From Pleurocapsales cyanobacterium LEGE 10410 (GTDB lineage Bacteria; Cyanobacteriota; Cyanobacteriia; Cyanobacteriales; Xenococcaceae), in the NCBI GenBank assembly GCA_015207195.1, contig JADEXJ010000040.1:1-42901 (forward strand): DNA of 42,901 nt, given 5' to 3'. Made by a program: the position numbers and the translations under genes. The first letter of the stretch is position 1. The number at the start of each line of letters is the position of its first letter. Shown one piece after another: positions 9,419-17,899 of this stretch. The notes under the pieces were generated by a model. That model did no database searches. It was given only the letters and a program-made list of their open reading frames with translations, and was not told where the DNA came from.

Positions 9419-11647
9419 ATGAGAACAAAATCAAGAAAGAAACAATTTTCAGAATCGTACTCATCTTTGACACGTTCTCAACCAATACAGAGCAGGTTTC
9501 AACCTCGTTCATTTGAAGAAACAACAAATAATACTCCAGAATTACAGCAACAAGCAAAAACAGATAAACAATCTCAGGATTCAAATTTAGACTCGAACTT
9601 TAACTTCGCCGATATAGACATATTGCCACAAAAGCGAAACAAGAGCTTGAGTTGGGGACTAGAAAATTTTCAGTCCAGACAACACGCCAAAACAGCTACA
9701 CCGATACGGCAAGCAAAGCTGACTATCGGGCAACCAAACGATAGATACGAACAGGAGGCAGACCTAGTAGCAGAACGGGTAGTCAAACAGATTAATGCTC
9801 CCACATCAGCCCAGCGAACACAAAATGCAGAGCGGGATAAACCTAAGATTTCTACCCTCCAACGTCAGGCGGAGGAAAACGTTCAACCCAAGCAGAATAA
9901 TTTAGGGTTAAAAAGATCGCTATTTTTTCCCATAATGCAGCGAGTAAGCAAACCAGAAGAAGGAGCCACTAGCAAGTCAGACATAAATAGGGAAGCAACA
10001 ACGGATTTAGCAACAGAGGTCGAACGAGCCAAGGGTCAAGGAAAGCCCTTAGAAACTGACGTGCGTCAGTCAATGGGTCAAGCGATGGGTGTAGATTTTA
10101 GTCGGGTGCGAGTACATACCGATGCCCATTCTGATCGCTTAAATAAGTCGATTCAGGCAAAAGCGTTTACTACGGGACAAGATATATTTTTCCGTCAGGA
10201 TACCTATTCACCAAAAACTCATAGCGGACAATTATTGCTCGCCCACGAACTTACTCATACTATTCAACAGGCAAGCGCACCTAAAGTTCAGCGCAAATAT
10301 AATAATATACCAGAACTGTCCGCCCATCTACTAACAAAAAGCATTTTTGGACCGCTAAAAACTACAAGAAGCCAACATATTCAAGAAAGCAGCGAGAAGT
10401 ATAATCAGTTACAAAAAGACGATAAAAACTATAGTAAACAACGCGAACTTTTAACAAATATTATTAGTAATTCAAAAGATTGGCTTAAGGAGTATCAAAA
10501 TAGTGAGAAAGAGGAAGTAGAGAATAAGCGTGGAGAAATCGGCAGAATAGCACTAGCAGCAGAAAGTGAAATGACTGTTGTCGATAAACAGGAAGGGCGT
10601 AAAGGTAAAAGAGGAGAAGTTGAAAACGACTATAGTCCAGAAAGCCTAAAAGATTCAGCTAAGGATAGTGCTTTAGACTTTGCTAATGGAATGAAAGATT
10701 CAGGAAGTAGTGGCAAGAACTTATACAACAATTCTAAAGAATTGTTAGAAGCAATAAAAAAATCAGCCGAGAGCAATAGTAGCCTTTTTAGCGAAAGTAA
10801 TTCAGGTACTAAAGAAATAACCAACAATTTTCAAAAATCTGATGGTTTAACCGAAATTGCTCATGATAATACGCTGGGTGGCAAACTCGACGACTTTAAA
10901 AATCAATTAAAAAAATTCTCTTTTGTCGGTCCTGTAATTGCTGTCATCAAAGGGATTTGTGATTCCTATACAGCCTGGAAGGAATGGCGTAGCTTTGCCA
11001 ACACATCGAAGACAATTAAGGCAGAAAAGACTGACAACAAAGAAAATAGTAATATTACGGCAGCACTAGAAGATGCTATTGTTCATGGTCACGGTAAGAT
11101 ACGTCGAAGATTTTGGAATACTATCAAAAGTGTTGTATCCAATATCATAGATGTTGTTGCCTACGTTCTTGCTGCAACAGGTCTCGGTGCAGCAGTTGGC
11201 GCGCTCACGAAACTAGCTACAGGAATTGTCTCATCAATTGAAAAGATTGCAATGAAGATTAAGGGACTTTGGAAGTTTATCAAAAAGACGCGAGGTGTTC
11301 ATCGCAAACAAAGCGCAGATACGCTGGTGCAGGAAGGATTAAAAGGCAATCAAATTTCTTTACAAATTCTTATCGACCTCGATCCTATTGGTATGATGGG
11401 TAGAGCTGCGATCGGTGCTAAACATGGAAAGGATCGCAATAGGGAAGCAGAAGGCGGTAAAACAGGTGCGCTCAAAAAAGGTTTGAAAGGAGCTTGGAAA
11501 GAAGTCTGGAGTGGTGAATCCAAAATCAAAGATATCGATAAGATGGAAGCCTATTTAAAAGAAGTAAAAGCGCATCCCGAGAAAATGAACATCGATCTCA
11601 ATGAATTTACCAAAAAAGTTGCTGACAAACTAAAATCTCAAGCATAA
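9419..11647 (+). CDS. DUF4157 (eCIS cargo) protein with helical C-terminal effector region
   Basis: 742 residues. Order: Lys/Arg-rich start MRTKSRKKQF; leader FADIDILP at 63-70; signature LTIGQPNDRYEQEADLVAER (101-120); DUF4157 domain about 200-285 with VDFSRVRVHTDAHSDRL and HELTH at 276-280; then a variable C-terminal region (300-742). That region is Ser/Lys/Glu-rich up to 480 and then has hydrophobic helices at about 502-518 and 575-615 (VVAYVLAATGLGAAVGALTK), suggestive of membrane insertion. The constant N-terminus with a unique C-terminus is the polymorphic-toxin layout. It is followed after 285 bases by a YbjN-type gene on the same strand. The C-terminal region is not recognised; pore formation is a guess. 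Confidence 0.8.
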   Translation: MRTKSRKKQFSESYSSLTRSQPIQSRFQPRSFEETTNNTPELQQQAKTDKQSQDSNLDSNFNFADIDILPQKRNKSLSWGLENFQSRQHAKTATPIRQAKLTIGQPNDRYEQEADLVAERVVKQINAPTSAQRTQNAERDKPKISTLQRQAEENVQPKQNNLGLKRSLFFPIMQRVSKPEEGATSKSDINREATTDLATEVERAKGQGKPLETDVRQSMGQAMGVDFSRVRVHTDAHSDRLNKSIQAKAFTTGQDIFFRQDTYSPKTHSGQLLLAHELTHTIQQASAPKVQRKYNNIPELSAHLLTKSIFGPLKTTRSQHIQESSEKYNQLQKDDKNYSKQRELLTNIISNSKDWLKEYQNSEKEEVENKRGEIGRIALAAESEMTVVDKQEGRKGKRGEVENDYSPESLKDSAKDSALDFANGMKDSGSSGKNLYNNSKELLEAIKKSAESNSSLFSESNSGTKEITNNFQKSDGLTEIAHDNTLGGKLDDFKNQLKKFSFVGPVIAVIKGICDSYTAWKEWRSFANTSKTIKAEKTDNKENSNITAALEDAIVHGHGKIRRRFWNTIKSVVSNIIDVVAYVLAATGLGAAVGALTKLATGIVSSIEKIAMKIKGLWKFIKKTRGVHRKQSADTLVQEGLKGNQISLQILIDLDPIGMMGRAAIGAKHGKDRNREAEGGKTGALKKGLKGAWKEVWSGESKIKDIDKMEAYLKEVKAHPEKMNIDLNEFTKKVADKLKSQA

Positions 11648-11932
11648 GCTAGGAATGAAAATTGTTAGAGTGCGATTGAACTATTAGACATATTCTGTCA
11701 AATTAATAGACCAAAAAAGTGTATAGCGAAAAATTTTAAAGCTTGATTCTTAAGCGCGATCGCATTTACAGCAGTTTTCATCTAAGTCAGGTACAGAAAA
11801 ATCGTCTTGAGGCAGGAGGCACAAAGGGGTATTCCCCGCATGTAGGCAGAAGGCTGTATATCCTACGGTAATTCCCAAAAAATATAATGTTTATTTGTCT
11901 GGTTTTGCAACTATTTTTGACAAGCTAATATC

Positions 11933-13099
11933 ATGAGTTCCAATATTTGTTTCACAGATCTTAGTGGTACAATCATACAGGCAAGATCTGTAAAGCTTGC
12001 GACTTTCAATTCTTACTGTTTGGTTGCAGACTTAACTTACGAAGAGTTTTCCAAAGTTGCTGAAAGCCAAGCTTTTGCTTATGAGCGATCGCTTTGCACG
12101 TTTTCTCCCAAGCTCAAAATTAGTAAGAAAACGCCGATTCAGGTGAAATTAACCCTAGAACCGACATTACAAATGAGCGTGAAAGATGCAAAAATTACAC
12201 CGACTAATTTTATTGAAGAACTTTACAAACTCTATCAAAATACTCCCGAACATTTAATTTTTCATACAGAAAGCTGGATCTTGCTCTCGGTTAAAGAAAA
12301 TTGGTGTTCTGATACCACAGAACATCAAACTATCTGGAATTATTTTGATTGGTCCGAACTTGCATCTGACGATTTAGGTGAGGACAAATTTCAATCTTTT
12401 CTAGCTGACAATATTGCTAAGTTTATTCAGGAATCGTCAAATTATCAATACGATATTTCCAGTCAATCTCAAATAGAAAATTTACTCCGCGTCCTACTTC
12501 CAGCAGTACCGAGTTTGGCGAGTAAAAATTCAACAGATAGCTCGCAAGCTTTAGCAAACAATCTAACCGAGCTAGTTACAAAAACGTTTGAAAGTAATTT
12601 ATATAGAGAATTAAGTTGTGCCGTAACTGAACTAAAGCAAAACTCAGCAAAAACTAATTCCCATCTAGAATATAAATCGACTCTAATGTCATTGGCAATA
12701 GAGTATTTCCAGCAACAAAACTGGAAATTTAAGAAAATTCCAGACAATCCCGTTCTTTATACCCAATTTAAAAGCAACTCTGGAGCATATAAATGTTATT
12801 TGTACGTTCAAGAAGAAGAATGCCAAATGACTTTTTATTCAACTCTAGAAGAGTGTACTCCATCAGATAAGCTAGACGTAATGTCTAAGTTAATTTGTAA
12901 TCTAAATAATAGTTTACCAATTGGAAATTTTCAACTAAACTTTTCTACGGGCGAGGTGTCTTGTAAGACCTACGTGCAGCTTAAAAATCGGTTTGCTGCA
13001 CCAGCGTTTTTATTTGACAGTCTAATTAAGAGCAATATTGCAATTATGGATGAAGTAAAACCAGAAATATATGCTGTTATAGATGGTGATTATAAGTAG
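11933..13099 (+). CDS. YbjN-domain protein downstream of a DUF4157 gene
   Basis: 388 residues. The C-terminal ~140 residues align by eye with the YbjN domain of the 354-residue protein at 4-1068: SLAIEYFQQQNWKFK at the domain start, then NNSLPIGNFQLNFSTGEVSC and KTYVQLKNRF. The N-terminal ~240 residues are divergent but keep the ESWILLSVKENW / IWNYFDW pattern also seen there. It is co-oriented with the upstream DUF4157 gene; the spacing of 285 bases makes a shared transcript possible but unproven. A role as cargo chaperone or immunity-like partner is inferred from its position and from the chaperone-like fold of the family. Confidence 0.7.
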   Translation: MSSNICFTDLSGTIIQARSVKLATFNSYCLVADLTYEEFSKVAESQAFAYERSLCTFSPKLKISKKTPIQVKLTLEPTLQMSVKDAKITPTNFIEELYKLYQNTPEHLIFHTESWILLSVKENWCSDTTEHQTIWNYFDWSELASDDLGEDKFQSFLADNIAKFIQESSNYQYDISSQSQIENLLRVLLPAVPSLASKNSTDSSQALANNLTELVTKTFESNLYRELSCAVTELKQNSAKTNSHLEYKSTLMSLAIEYFQQQNWKFKKIPDNPVLYTQFKSNSGAYKCYLYVQEEECQMTFYSTLEECTPSDKLDVMSKLICNLNNSLPIGNFQLNFSTGEVSCKTYVQLKNRFAAPAFLFDSLIKSNIAIMDEVKPEIYAVIDGDYK

Positions 13100-13135
13100 G
13101 TAGGTGTAATTAATTAGAAGATAATTAACTTAATA

Positions 13136-13168
13136 AGTAGCGAGTAACGAGTAGCGAGTAACGAGTAC
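13136..13168. repeat. Heptamer tandem repeat (AGTARCG)n
   Basis: Alternating units AGTAGCG and AGTAACG, about 4.7 copies, in the spacer after the YbjN gene. Another member of the heptamer-repeat class seen throughout this window. Confidence 0.9.
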
Positions 13169-13229
13169 TTGAGCAAAAATTCAACTTGTTTCTGTTTTAT
13201 ATTTAATTCTGCCCACTTACTTACTACAG

Positions 13230-13506
13230 AGCGTATCCCATTTCAGTAAGAGGTCTCCACGACTTATCTACCACCCATTTAGAAGGCACAATCCTGCGGG
13301 TAATGCGCCGAGAAATGGCACAAAAATCTGCCCAGGAACAGGAAATTAATAAAGTTCCGACTCATCATCAACTACACTGCTATTTCCTCGGTTTACGCCG
13401 TCAAGATTGGGATGCTACCTCTTAGCAACGTCCGACTCCTAATGGTGCAGATTGGTTGCAAGCAGACGATGATGATTTGAGTGCGGGATATTTTGACGAA
13501 GAGTAG
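13230..13506 (+). pseudogene. Decayed copy of the C-terminal part of the 8335-9282 gene
   Basis: From 13252 the sequence encodes GLHDLSTTHLEGTILRVMRR and continues colinear with residues ~237-310 of the 315-residue protein, with few changes. An in-frame TAG at 13423-13425 replaces the Trp codon (TGG) of the intact gene, in the stretch corresponding to DATSWQRPTP. A one-base deletion at the start (TTTCAGTAAGAGG against TTTCAGGAAAGAGG) puts the upstream homology out of frame. The reading then ends at 13504-13506 with a different tail. It marks a segmental duplication inside the cargo island followed by decay. Confidence 0.85.
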
Positions 13507-13555
13507 ATATTAAGGCGATCGCTCTCTACATTGAATAAAGCTAAATCTAATAATC

Positions 13556-13691
13556 GGCGTTGCTAAATCGAGGTATGATTCTACAATTTTCATGAACAAA
13601 CAAACTAATCAAAAAGCTTAAAGCTTAGAGCCTAGAGCTTATAGCTACAAACAAGTTCCTTGTCGGTTTCATACTTTCAATCAGCAACGCC
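13556..13691. mobile_element. 136-bp MITE with 8-bp target duplication
   Basis: The left end GGCGTTGCTAAATCGAGG continues into TATGA, and the right end is its imperfect inverse: the complement of 13669-13691 reads GGCGTTGCTGATTGAAAG then TATGA. The flanking octamer TAATAATC is present exactly on both sides (13548-13555 and 13692-13699). There is no coding capacity. GGCGTTGCTGA termini are familiar from cyanobacterial IS elements and their MITEs. An 8-bp duplication would fit an ISAs1- or IS4-like mobiliser (inference). Confidence 0.88.
13614..13648. repeat. Degenerate heptamer tract inside the MITE
   Basis: Five units: AAGCTTA, AAGCTTA, GAGCCTA, GAGCTTA, TAGCTAC. The centre of the 136-bp element therefore consists of a 7-base tandem repeat. 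Confidence 0.75.
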
Positions 13692-13776
13692 TAATAATCA
13701 TTAGACAAAATATGCTTAGATTTTTGTAACCAGCTAATCAACAACAAATGCTTATTTAGATTAAAATTGTTTTGTA

Positions 13777-15564
13777 TTATAGTTCTAAGAACCCTGTTGT
13801 ACTAGTTCTCATTTCACTCTCTTGTTGAGAATCCGAACTAACCGTAAAACCCATTACCGCAAGTTCATCTATCTCTACGGGGGAGCCTACGTTACAACTA
13901 AAAATTTTGTTGTATATATTTTTAGCAACTTTAACTTTGTCATTTCCTTTAGTTGATAAACTTTCATGTAGGGGCTGAAGTAAATTATTGGAAAGGTAAC
14001 TTGCACTCATCATTTTTCCTTGACCCAAGGTGTCATGATTTTCCATGAAATCGCTTAATTTTAAATTACCTTCGTAAGCTTGATACATAAGAATTCTATT
14101 TGAGGCGATTTTTTCTAACACAAAAGTATGTTTAGACTTTCCAAACTTAATTTGCATAACTCCTTGCCCTTCTTTTGTAGCCCAATTTATTGTTTCTTCC
14201 AGAAAATTACTACTTCCTTCTTTATAGTACCTTCCGAATTTACTCACATCACCTATTTGATGATCGGGTGCATTTTGTTGTTGACCTCTAAAATTTTTTA
14301 TTGTAGCTATTCTTTCTTCAAATATATCTTGAACTTCCTGATATGCCGAAACCCCTATAGATTCTTCCATTAGCAGCCGAGCAATTAAATCGCATATATA
14401 ATCTGCTGGACTTGCTGGGATATCATTGCCAAAACCTTCAACTTTAACTTTAGTAAATTCGGTAATTATTGTATCTTTATTGTTCTCTTCATTTTTTATT
14501 ACTCCATGTTCTACAAGAAATTCTTTAAAGTAAGATACTAGACCTCTATCTTTTCCATAAGTTAATTTGTTGTAGTGTGTTAGTCGATCCAACCACCATT
14601 TTGAATCATTTTTAGCTATTTCTCTGGCTTTTTGTAATAAATTAGATTCACTAATTTGCGCTTCATCTTTTTGATTAATTAGCTGTACTAATTTTTCCAA
14701 ACCAATAGTTTCGGTATCTTCGCGACAGTATCGATCGGCTAAAGCCTCAGCACTATAGGTATCATGAGAATATTCGAGTAAATTTTTGTTTTCTTTTAAA
14801 TAATTAATTACTTGCTCCTTAGTCATTGAATTTTTATTCTCATCTTCAACCTTTCTTTGAACCGATCGAGCATTTGAAGACTTGACATCAGTATTTTGTT
14901 GAACTACATGAGTCAACTCGTGAGCGATTAATTCTTGTCCGCCTCTCGAATTGGGCTGATATGCCCCCTGTTTAAAAAAGACATCTCTTCCTGTAGTAAA
15001 AGCTTTTGCTTGAATCGACTCGTTAAGTCGATCGGCGTTGTTATCAGTGTGTACCCGCACTCCGCTAAAGTCTGCCCCCATTGCACTGCCCATTTTTTGC
15101 TGTAGCTTTGGTGCGAGGGATTTTCCGCCTCCTTTAGCTTGGTTAATACCCTGTTCTACTTGAGCTGGGGCTGCACTAGCTGCTGCTGTCATGCCGTCTG
15201 CTTGCAGGTCTAGGGGTTTGGCTTGTACTTCTTCTTCTGCTTCAGTTTTTTGTACGGGTTGGTTAGCTTCGGGGCTATTGATGGTTTGCACTACATCCGC
15301 AGCCACTCGATCTGCTTCCTGTTCGTATTTATCGTTTGGTTGTCCGATAGTCAGTTTTGCCTGTAGGGGAATTGGGTTTGCTGACTGTTCGGCAGAAAAG
15401 ATGGAGATATCGCCAAAGTTTTTGACTGGCTGTTCGGTTTGCTGCTGTAGGGTGGGCAAGTCTATTGCCCGTTCGGTTTGGTTTTGTATAGGGAGTTCGG
15501 ATCGCTTGCTCGGCTGAATAGTGTTTTGAGAATTGGGTTGTCTTTTCTTTCTTCTGATTCTCAT
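13777..15564 (-). CDS. DUF4157 (eCIS cargo) protein with possible cysteine-hydrolase C-terminus
   Basis: 595 residues. Order: basic start MRIRRKKRQP; leader FGDISIF (50-56); signature LTIGQPNDKYEQEADRVA (71-88); DUF4157 domain about 137-225 with VRVHTDNNADRL and HELTH at 215-219; then a unique C-terminal region (240-595). In it, Cys391 lies at the start of a helix (PADYICDLIARLL), and a strand with His479 (KSKHTFVLEK) is followed by ILMYQAYEGN. The spacing resembles papain-like C...H...D/N/Q hydrolases, but this is a weak visual match. It is on the minus strand just downstream (146 bases) of a small YbjN gene. Leader and domain are closely similar to the 742-residue protein, while the C-termini are unrelated: constant head, variable toxin tail. 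Confidence 0.78.
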   Translation of the reverse strand: MRIRRKKRQPNSQNTIQPSKRSELPIQNQTERAIDLPTLQQQTEQPVKNFGDISIFSAEQSANPIPLQAKLTIGQPNDKYEQEADRVAADVVQTINSPEANQPVQKTEAEEEVQAKPLDLQADGMTAAASAAPAQVEQGINQAKGGGKSLAPKLQQKMGSAMGADFSGVRVHTDNNADRLNESIQAKAFTTGRDVFFKQGAYQPNSRGGQELIAHELTHVVQQNTDVKSSNARSVQRKVEDENKNSMTKEQVINYLKENKNLLEYSHDTYSAEALADRYCREDTETIGLEKLVQLINQKDEAQISESNLLQKAREIAKNDSKWWLDRLTHYNKLTYGKDRGLVSYFKEFLVEHGVIKNEENNKDTIITEFTKVKVEGFGNDIPASPADYICDLIARLLMEESIGVSAYQEVQDIFEERIATIKNFRGQQQNAPDHQIGDVSKFGRYYKEGSSNFLEETINWATKEGQGVMQIKFGKSKHTFVLEKIASNRILMYQAYEGNLKLSDFMENHDTLGQGKMMSASYLSNNLLQPLHESLSTKGNDKVKVAKNIYNKIFSCNVGSPVEIDELAVMGFTVSSDSQQESEMRTSTTGFLEL

Positions 15565-15709
15565 AGTTCGAGCCTCAACTTACTAGATTGTGATCGCATC
15601 TATAAATAACAGCACCATGTTAACCAAGAAATTTTGATAATACAGCTATACTTATGGCTAATCTTGCTGGAGTGGTAATATTTTCAGCCCGATTTGCGAT
15701 CGATAAAAT

Positions 15710-16249
15710 CTAAACAGATTCAATTGTTTTTATCGCCTCTTTTGGTTCGATATCTCGTTCGATGACTGTAATTATTCCAGGTAAGTAGCGATCCATCATC
15801 GAGACGTTGACGGATACTAAATGGGCGATCGCTTCTAATGCTAATCGACCGTTATAAATGCAAATACTGGTTTTATAGCGAACTTCGCCATCGCTAAAGT
15901 CTAACTCGAAGTTGCCAGTCGCCATGCCGTAATTTGCTCTGGTAGTATATTCGGCGATCGCTCCCAGCTTTGACCCAGGAGTTTGAACGGGACATACCGA
16001 ATAAAATATAAACTGTCGTTCGGCTTCTTTTATCTGGGCATAACAACGCCACTGTCCGTTTTCTCCCTGGCAACTCATTCTGAGAATAGAAGGATTTTCG
16101 GTTATGGTGTATTGCCAGTTTTCTTGCCGTAAAAATTCAATTACGCTATCTCTGAGAGAATTGTTTGCTGTTGCTGTAGCGGGATAGCCAAACGATTTTC
16201 GCTCCGAAGTTAACTGATGCTGAAAAAAATTGCCGATGGGATCTTTCAT
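15710..16249 (-). CDS. Small YbjN-domain protein
   Basis: 179 residues, essentially a bare YbjN domain: VIEFLRQENWQYTITENPSI, then ANYGMATGNFELDFSDGEVR, KTSICIYNGRL and MDRYLPGI. The C-terminal 140 residues closely resemble those of the 354-residue protein at 4-1068, and the N-terminal extension of that protein is absent. The gene lies directly upstream of the 595-residue DUF4157 gene on the same strand, and 50 bases downstream of the DUF6760 gene. That places it in line with remnants of an eCIS operon. Likely role: chaperone or adaptor for cargo (inference). Confidence 0.78.
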   Translation of the reverse strand: MKDPIGNFFQHQLTSERKSFGYPATATANNSLRDSVIEFLRQENWQYTITENPSILRMSCQGENGQWRCYAQIKEAERQFIFYSVCPVQTPGSKLGAIAEYTTRANYGMATGNFELDFSDGEVRYKTSICIYNGRLALEAIAHLVSVNVSMMDRYLPGIITVIERDIEPKEAIKTIESV

Positions 16250-16298
16250 TACCTCAGTCTCAATATTTCCAAAATATGATGTTGCTGTTTTGCTTTGA

Positions 16299-16442
16299 TT
16301 ACTCTTCTTTTAAACTCATGATTTCTGCTACCCATCGCTGGCGTTCGCGGTGTTCCATACTTAGAATTTCCGCTTTCGACCAGTGAAAATGACCAGCGAT
16401 AAAGGCTACCTCCTGATAGAGTCGATCTTGGGGGTAGCCCAC
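16299..16442 (-). CDS. DUF6760 family small protein (eCIS/phage-tail-like locus)
   Basis: 47 residues from a GTG start: MGYPQDRLYQEVAFIAGHFH then WSKAEILSMEHRERQRWV. I recognise the DUF6760 pattern (GYPxxRLYEEVAFIAYHFHW, then LxHRERRRWVxEI), a small protein regularly encoded after a tail-assembly gene in contractile injection and phage-tail-like loci. The GTG overlaps the stop of the upstream gene (TAGTG), the tight coupling usual for that pair. Its exact function is unknown. It is intact, but its operon upstream is cut by the IS at 16529. Confidence 0.75.
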   Translation of the reverse strand: MGYPQDRLYQEVAFIAGHFHWSKAEILSMEHRERQRWVAEIMSLKEE

Positions 16443-16528
16443 TACTCCCCCGACAGGGATAGGTTCGCTTCTGGTAAGGCGATCGCGTTATAGAAATCTA
16501 CCAGATAATTAAGATCGGGGAGAAATAA
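16442..16528 (-). pseudogene. 3' end of a tail-assembly-like gene truncated by an IS
   Basis: Twenty-eight codons remain: LFLPDLNYLVDFYNAIALPE followed by ANLSLSGE and a TAG overlapping the DUF6760 start. The pattern LF-x-x-DL-x-YL-x-x-x-Y resembles the C-terminal region of the gpE-like phage tail assembly proteins that precede DUF6760. The rest of the gene is absent: the IS begins at 16529, and the far side of the IS carries an unrelated gene. The assignment rests on the short match plus the neighbour. Confidence 0.5.
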
Positions 16529-17899
16529 CGGTACTTAAACAAAAATCAAGCCCAAACAAAGCCCAAACTCGCTTTATAAGCGGTGAATACATTACAATTT
16601 TGATTGAGCCATTGAACAAAACGAAAAGATATAGCTGTACGAAATGCCTCTAATGCTTCAGGAAATGTATCCAAGGGTTTGTTCGCCCAACGCCGTCGTA
16701 AACCGCCAGTTAACTTATGCCAAAGGATGAAAGTATAAGCACAAAAGACTAGAATAAAGTGTCTTTCTAAACCCTTTTTTTCTCTAACTTGGTATTCACT
16801 TAGTCCTAACCATCCTTTTGCTTCTCGATAGAATACTTCTACCCAGTTTCTTTCAGAATAAGTCTCAACTATCCATTGCTCTGTTACGATTTCTCCTTCA
16901 ACATTTGTAATTAAGTAATCGATATCTTCGGCATCTTCAAAGTGGCGTGCATTCATAACGATAGCTATTTTTCTCACTCCCTCAAGACGCGATATTTCTA
17001 CAGAGATAATTGCTACCCAAACGGTTCTTGGTTTACTTCCCTGTATTTCAATTTTCTTAAATTCTGATTCTGATATCCATTGAGCATACTCATCTATTCT
17101 AATGGTATCTGTTTTTCCTGAAGAGGTTTTAAATAATAAATTTCGATTTTTGGCGATTCCTCCGATATACTTTAATTCCTTTTCTTCTAGTTTCTTCAAA
17201 AAAGATGTGTTGTTTCCATAAGCTGAATCTATTAATATTATTCCTGGTCGATATCCTCTGTTTAAACTCTTATCGATTAATTCTAAGGCTAAGGTTGGTT
17301 TTTTCTTGAACTCTGGAGCTTTTTTTCCTTCAGCTAATGAATTGCTATGCTGATATAATTCAATGTCTAAAGGTAAGCTTTTTTTTCCATCATATAGATG
17401 AGTTGTTACCACAACATTGCCATTATCGGTTTTCCCAATTTCCCCGATATACTGTCGTCCCACACCTGCTGTAAAGTTGCCACTTTTCCTATGCCCAGAA
17501 TCATCAATAATTAAACTAAACCCTCTACTTATTTTTGTTTGGTTGCATTTATTCATCACCTCTAAACGACGCTCATTTATCTTCTGTGCTGACCAAGTTG
17601 CTTCGGCTAAAAAATGGTGTAATTTGTGGTAGGTAACTTCTACCGCATCCTTAGCCATTTGAGATATATTTTTTCGCTCACTTTCTCCCAATAATCCTCC
17701 TATATAGTGTCTAAACTCTCTTTTTTGTGCTTTAGTTCTCAATAAATCATCGAACTTTTGACACCATCTATCAAAGCAAGCTGGCATGGCTGCGGGAGTG
17801 GTTTCTTTCATAGCTCGCGATCACTATAATTATCAATGTTAAACTCGATCAGCAACAGTATTTTACCTTATTTTAATCCCTAAAATTGTTTAAGTACCG
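16529..17899. mobile_element. IS701-family insertion sequence, 1371 bp
   Basis: Perfect 14-bp terminal inverted repeats: CGGTACTTAAACAA at 16529-16542 and its complement TTGTTTAAGTACCG at 17886-17899. One transposase gene fills the element. The flanks are ATAA on the left and CTAA on the right. IS701 elements duplicate four bases of the YTAR type, so this near-match is not a proper duplication. Together with the two unrelated truncated genes on either side, it points to a rearrangement after insertion. Confidence 0.88.
16546..17811 (-). CDS. IS701-family DDE transposase
   Basis: 421 residues, full length for the family. Visible features are a first acidic motif in FSLIIDDSGHRKSG, a second in PGIILIDSAYGN, and a C-terminal E-containing motif VFYREAKGWLGLSEYQVR. 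The N-terminal helical region (about 1-95) matches the IS701/DDE_5 type. The frame has no interruption, so the element may be active. The ATG is followed directly by MKETTPAAMPACFDRWCQKF, a plausible start 75 bases inside the right inverted repeat. Confidence 0.9.
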   Translation of the reverse strand: MKETTPAAMPACFDRWCQKFDDLLRTKAQKREFRHYIGGLLGESERKNISQMAKDAVEVTYHKLHHFLAEATWSAQKINERRLEVMNKCNQTKISRGFSLIIDDSGHRKSGNFTAGVGRQYIGEIGKTDNGNVVVTTHLYDGKKSLPLDIELYQHSNSLAEGKKAPEFKKKPTLALELIDKSLNRGYRPGIILIDSAYGNNTSFLKKLEEKELKYIGGIAKNRNLLFKTSSGKTDTIRIDEYAQWISESEFKKIEIQGSKPRTVWVAIISVEISRLEGVRKIAIVMNARHFEDAEDIDYLITNVEGEIVTEQWIVETYSERNWVEVFYREAKGWLGLSEYQVREKKGLERHFILVFCAYTFILWHKLTGGLRRRWANKPLDTFPEALEAFRTAISFRFVQWLNQNCNVFTAYKASLGFVWA

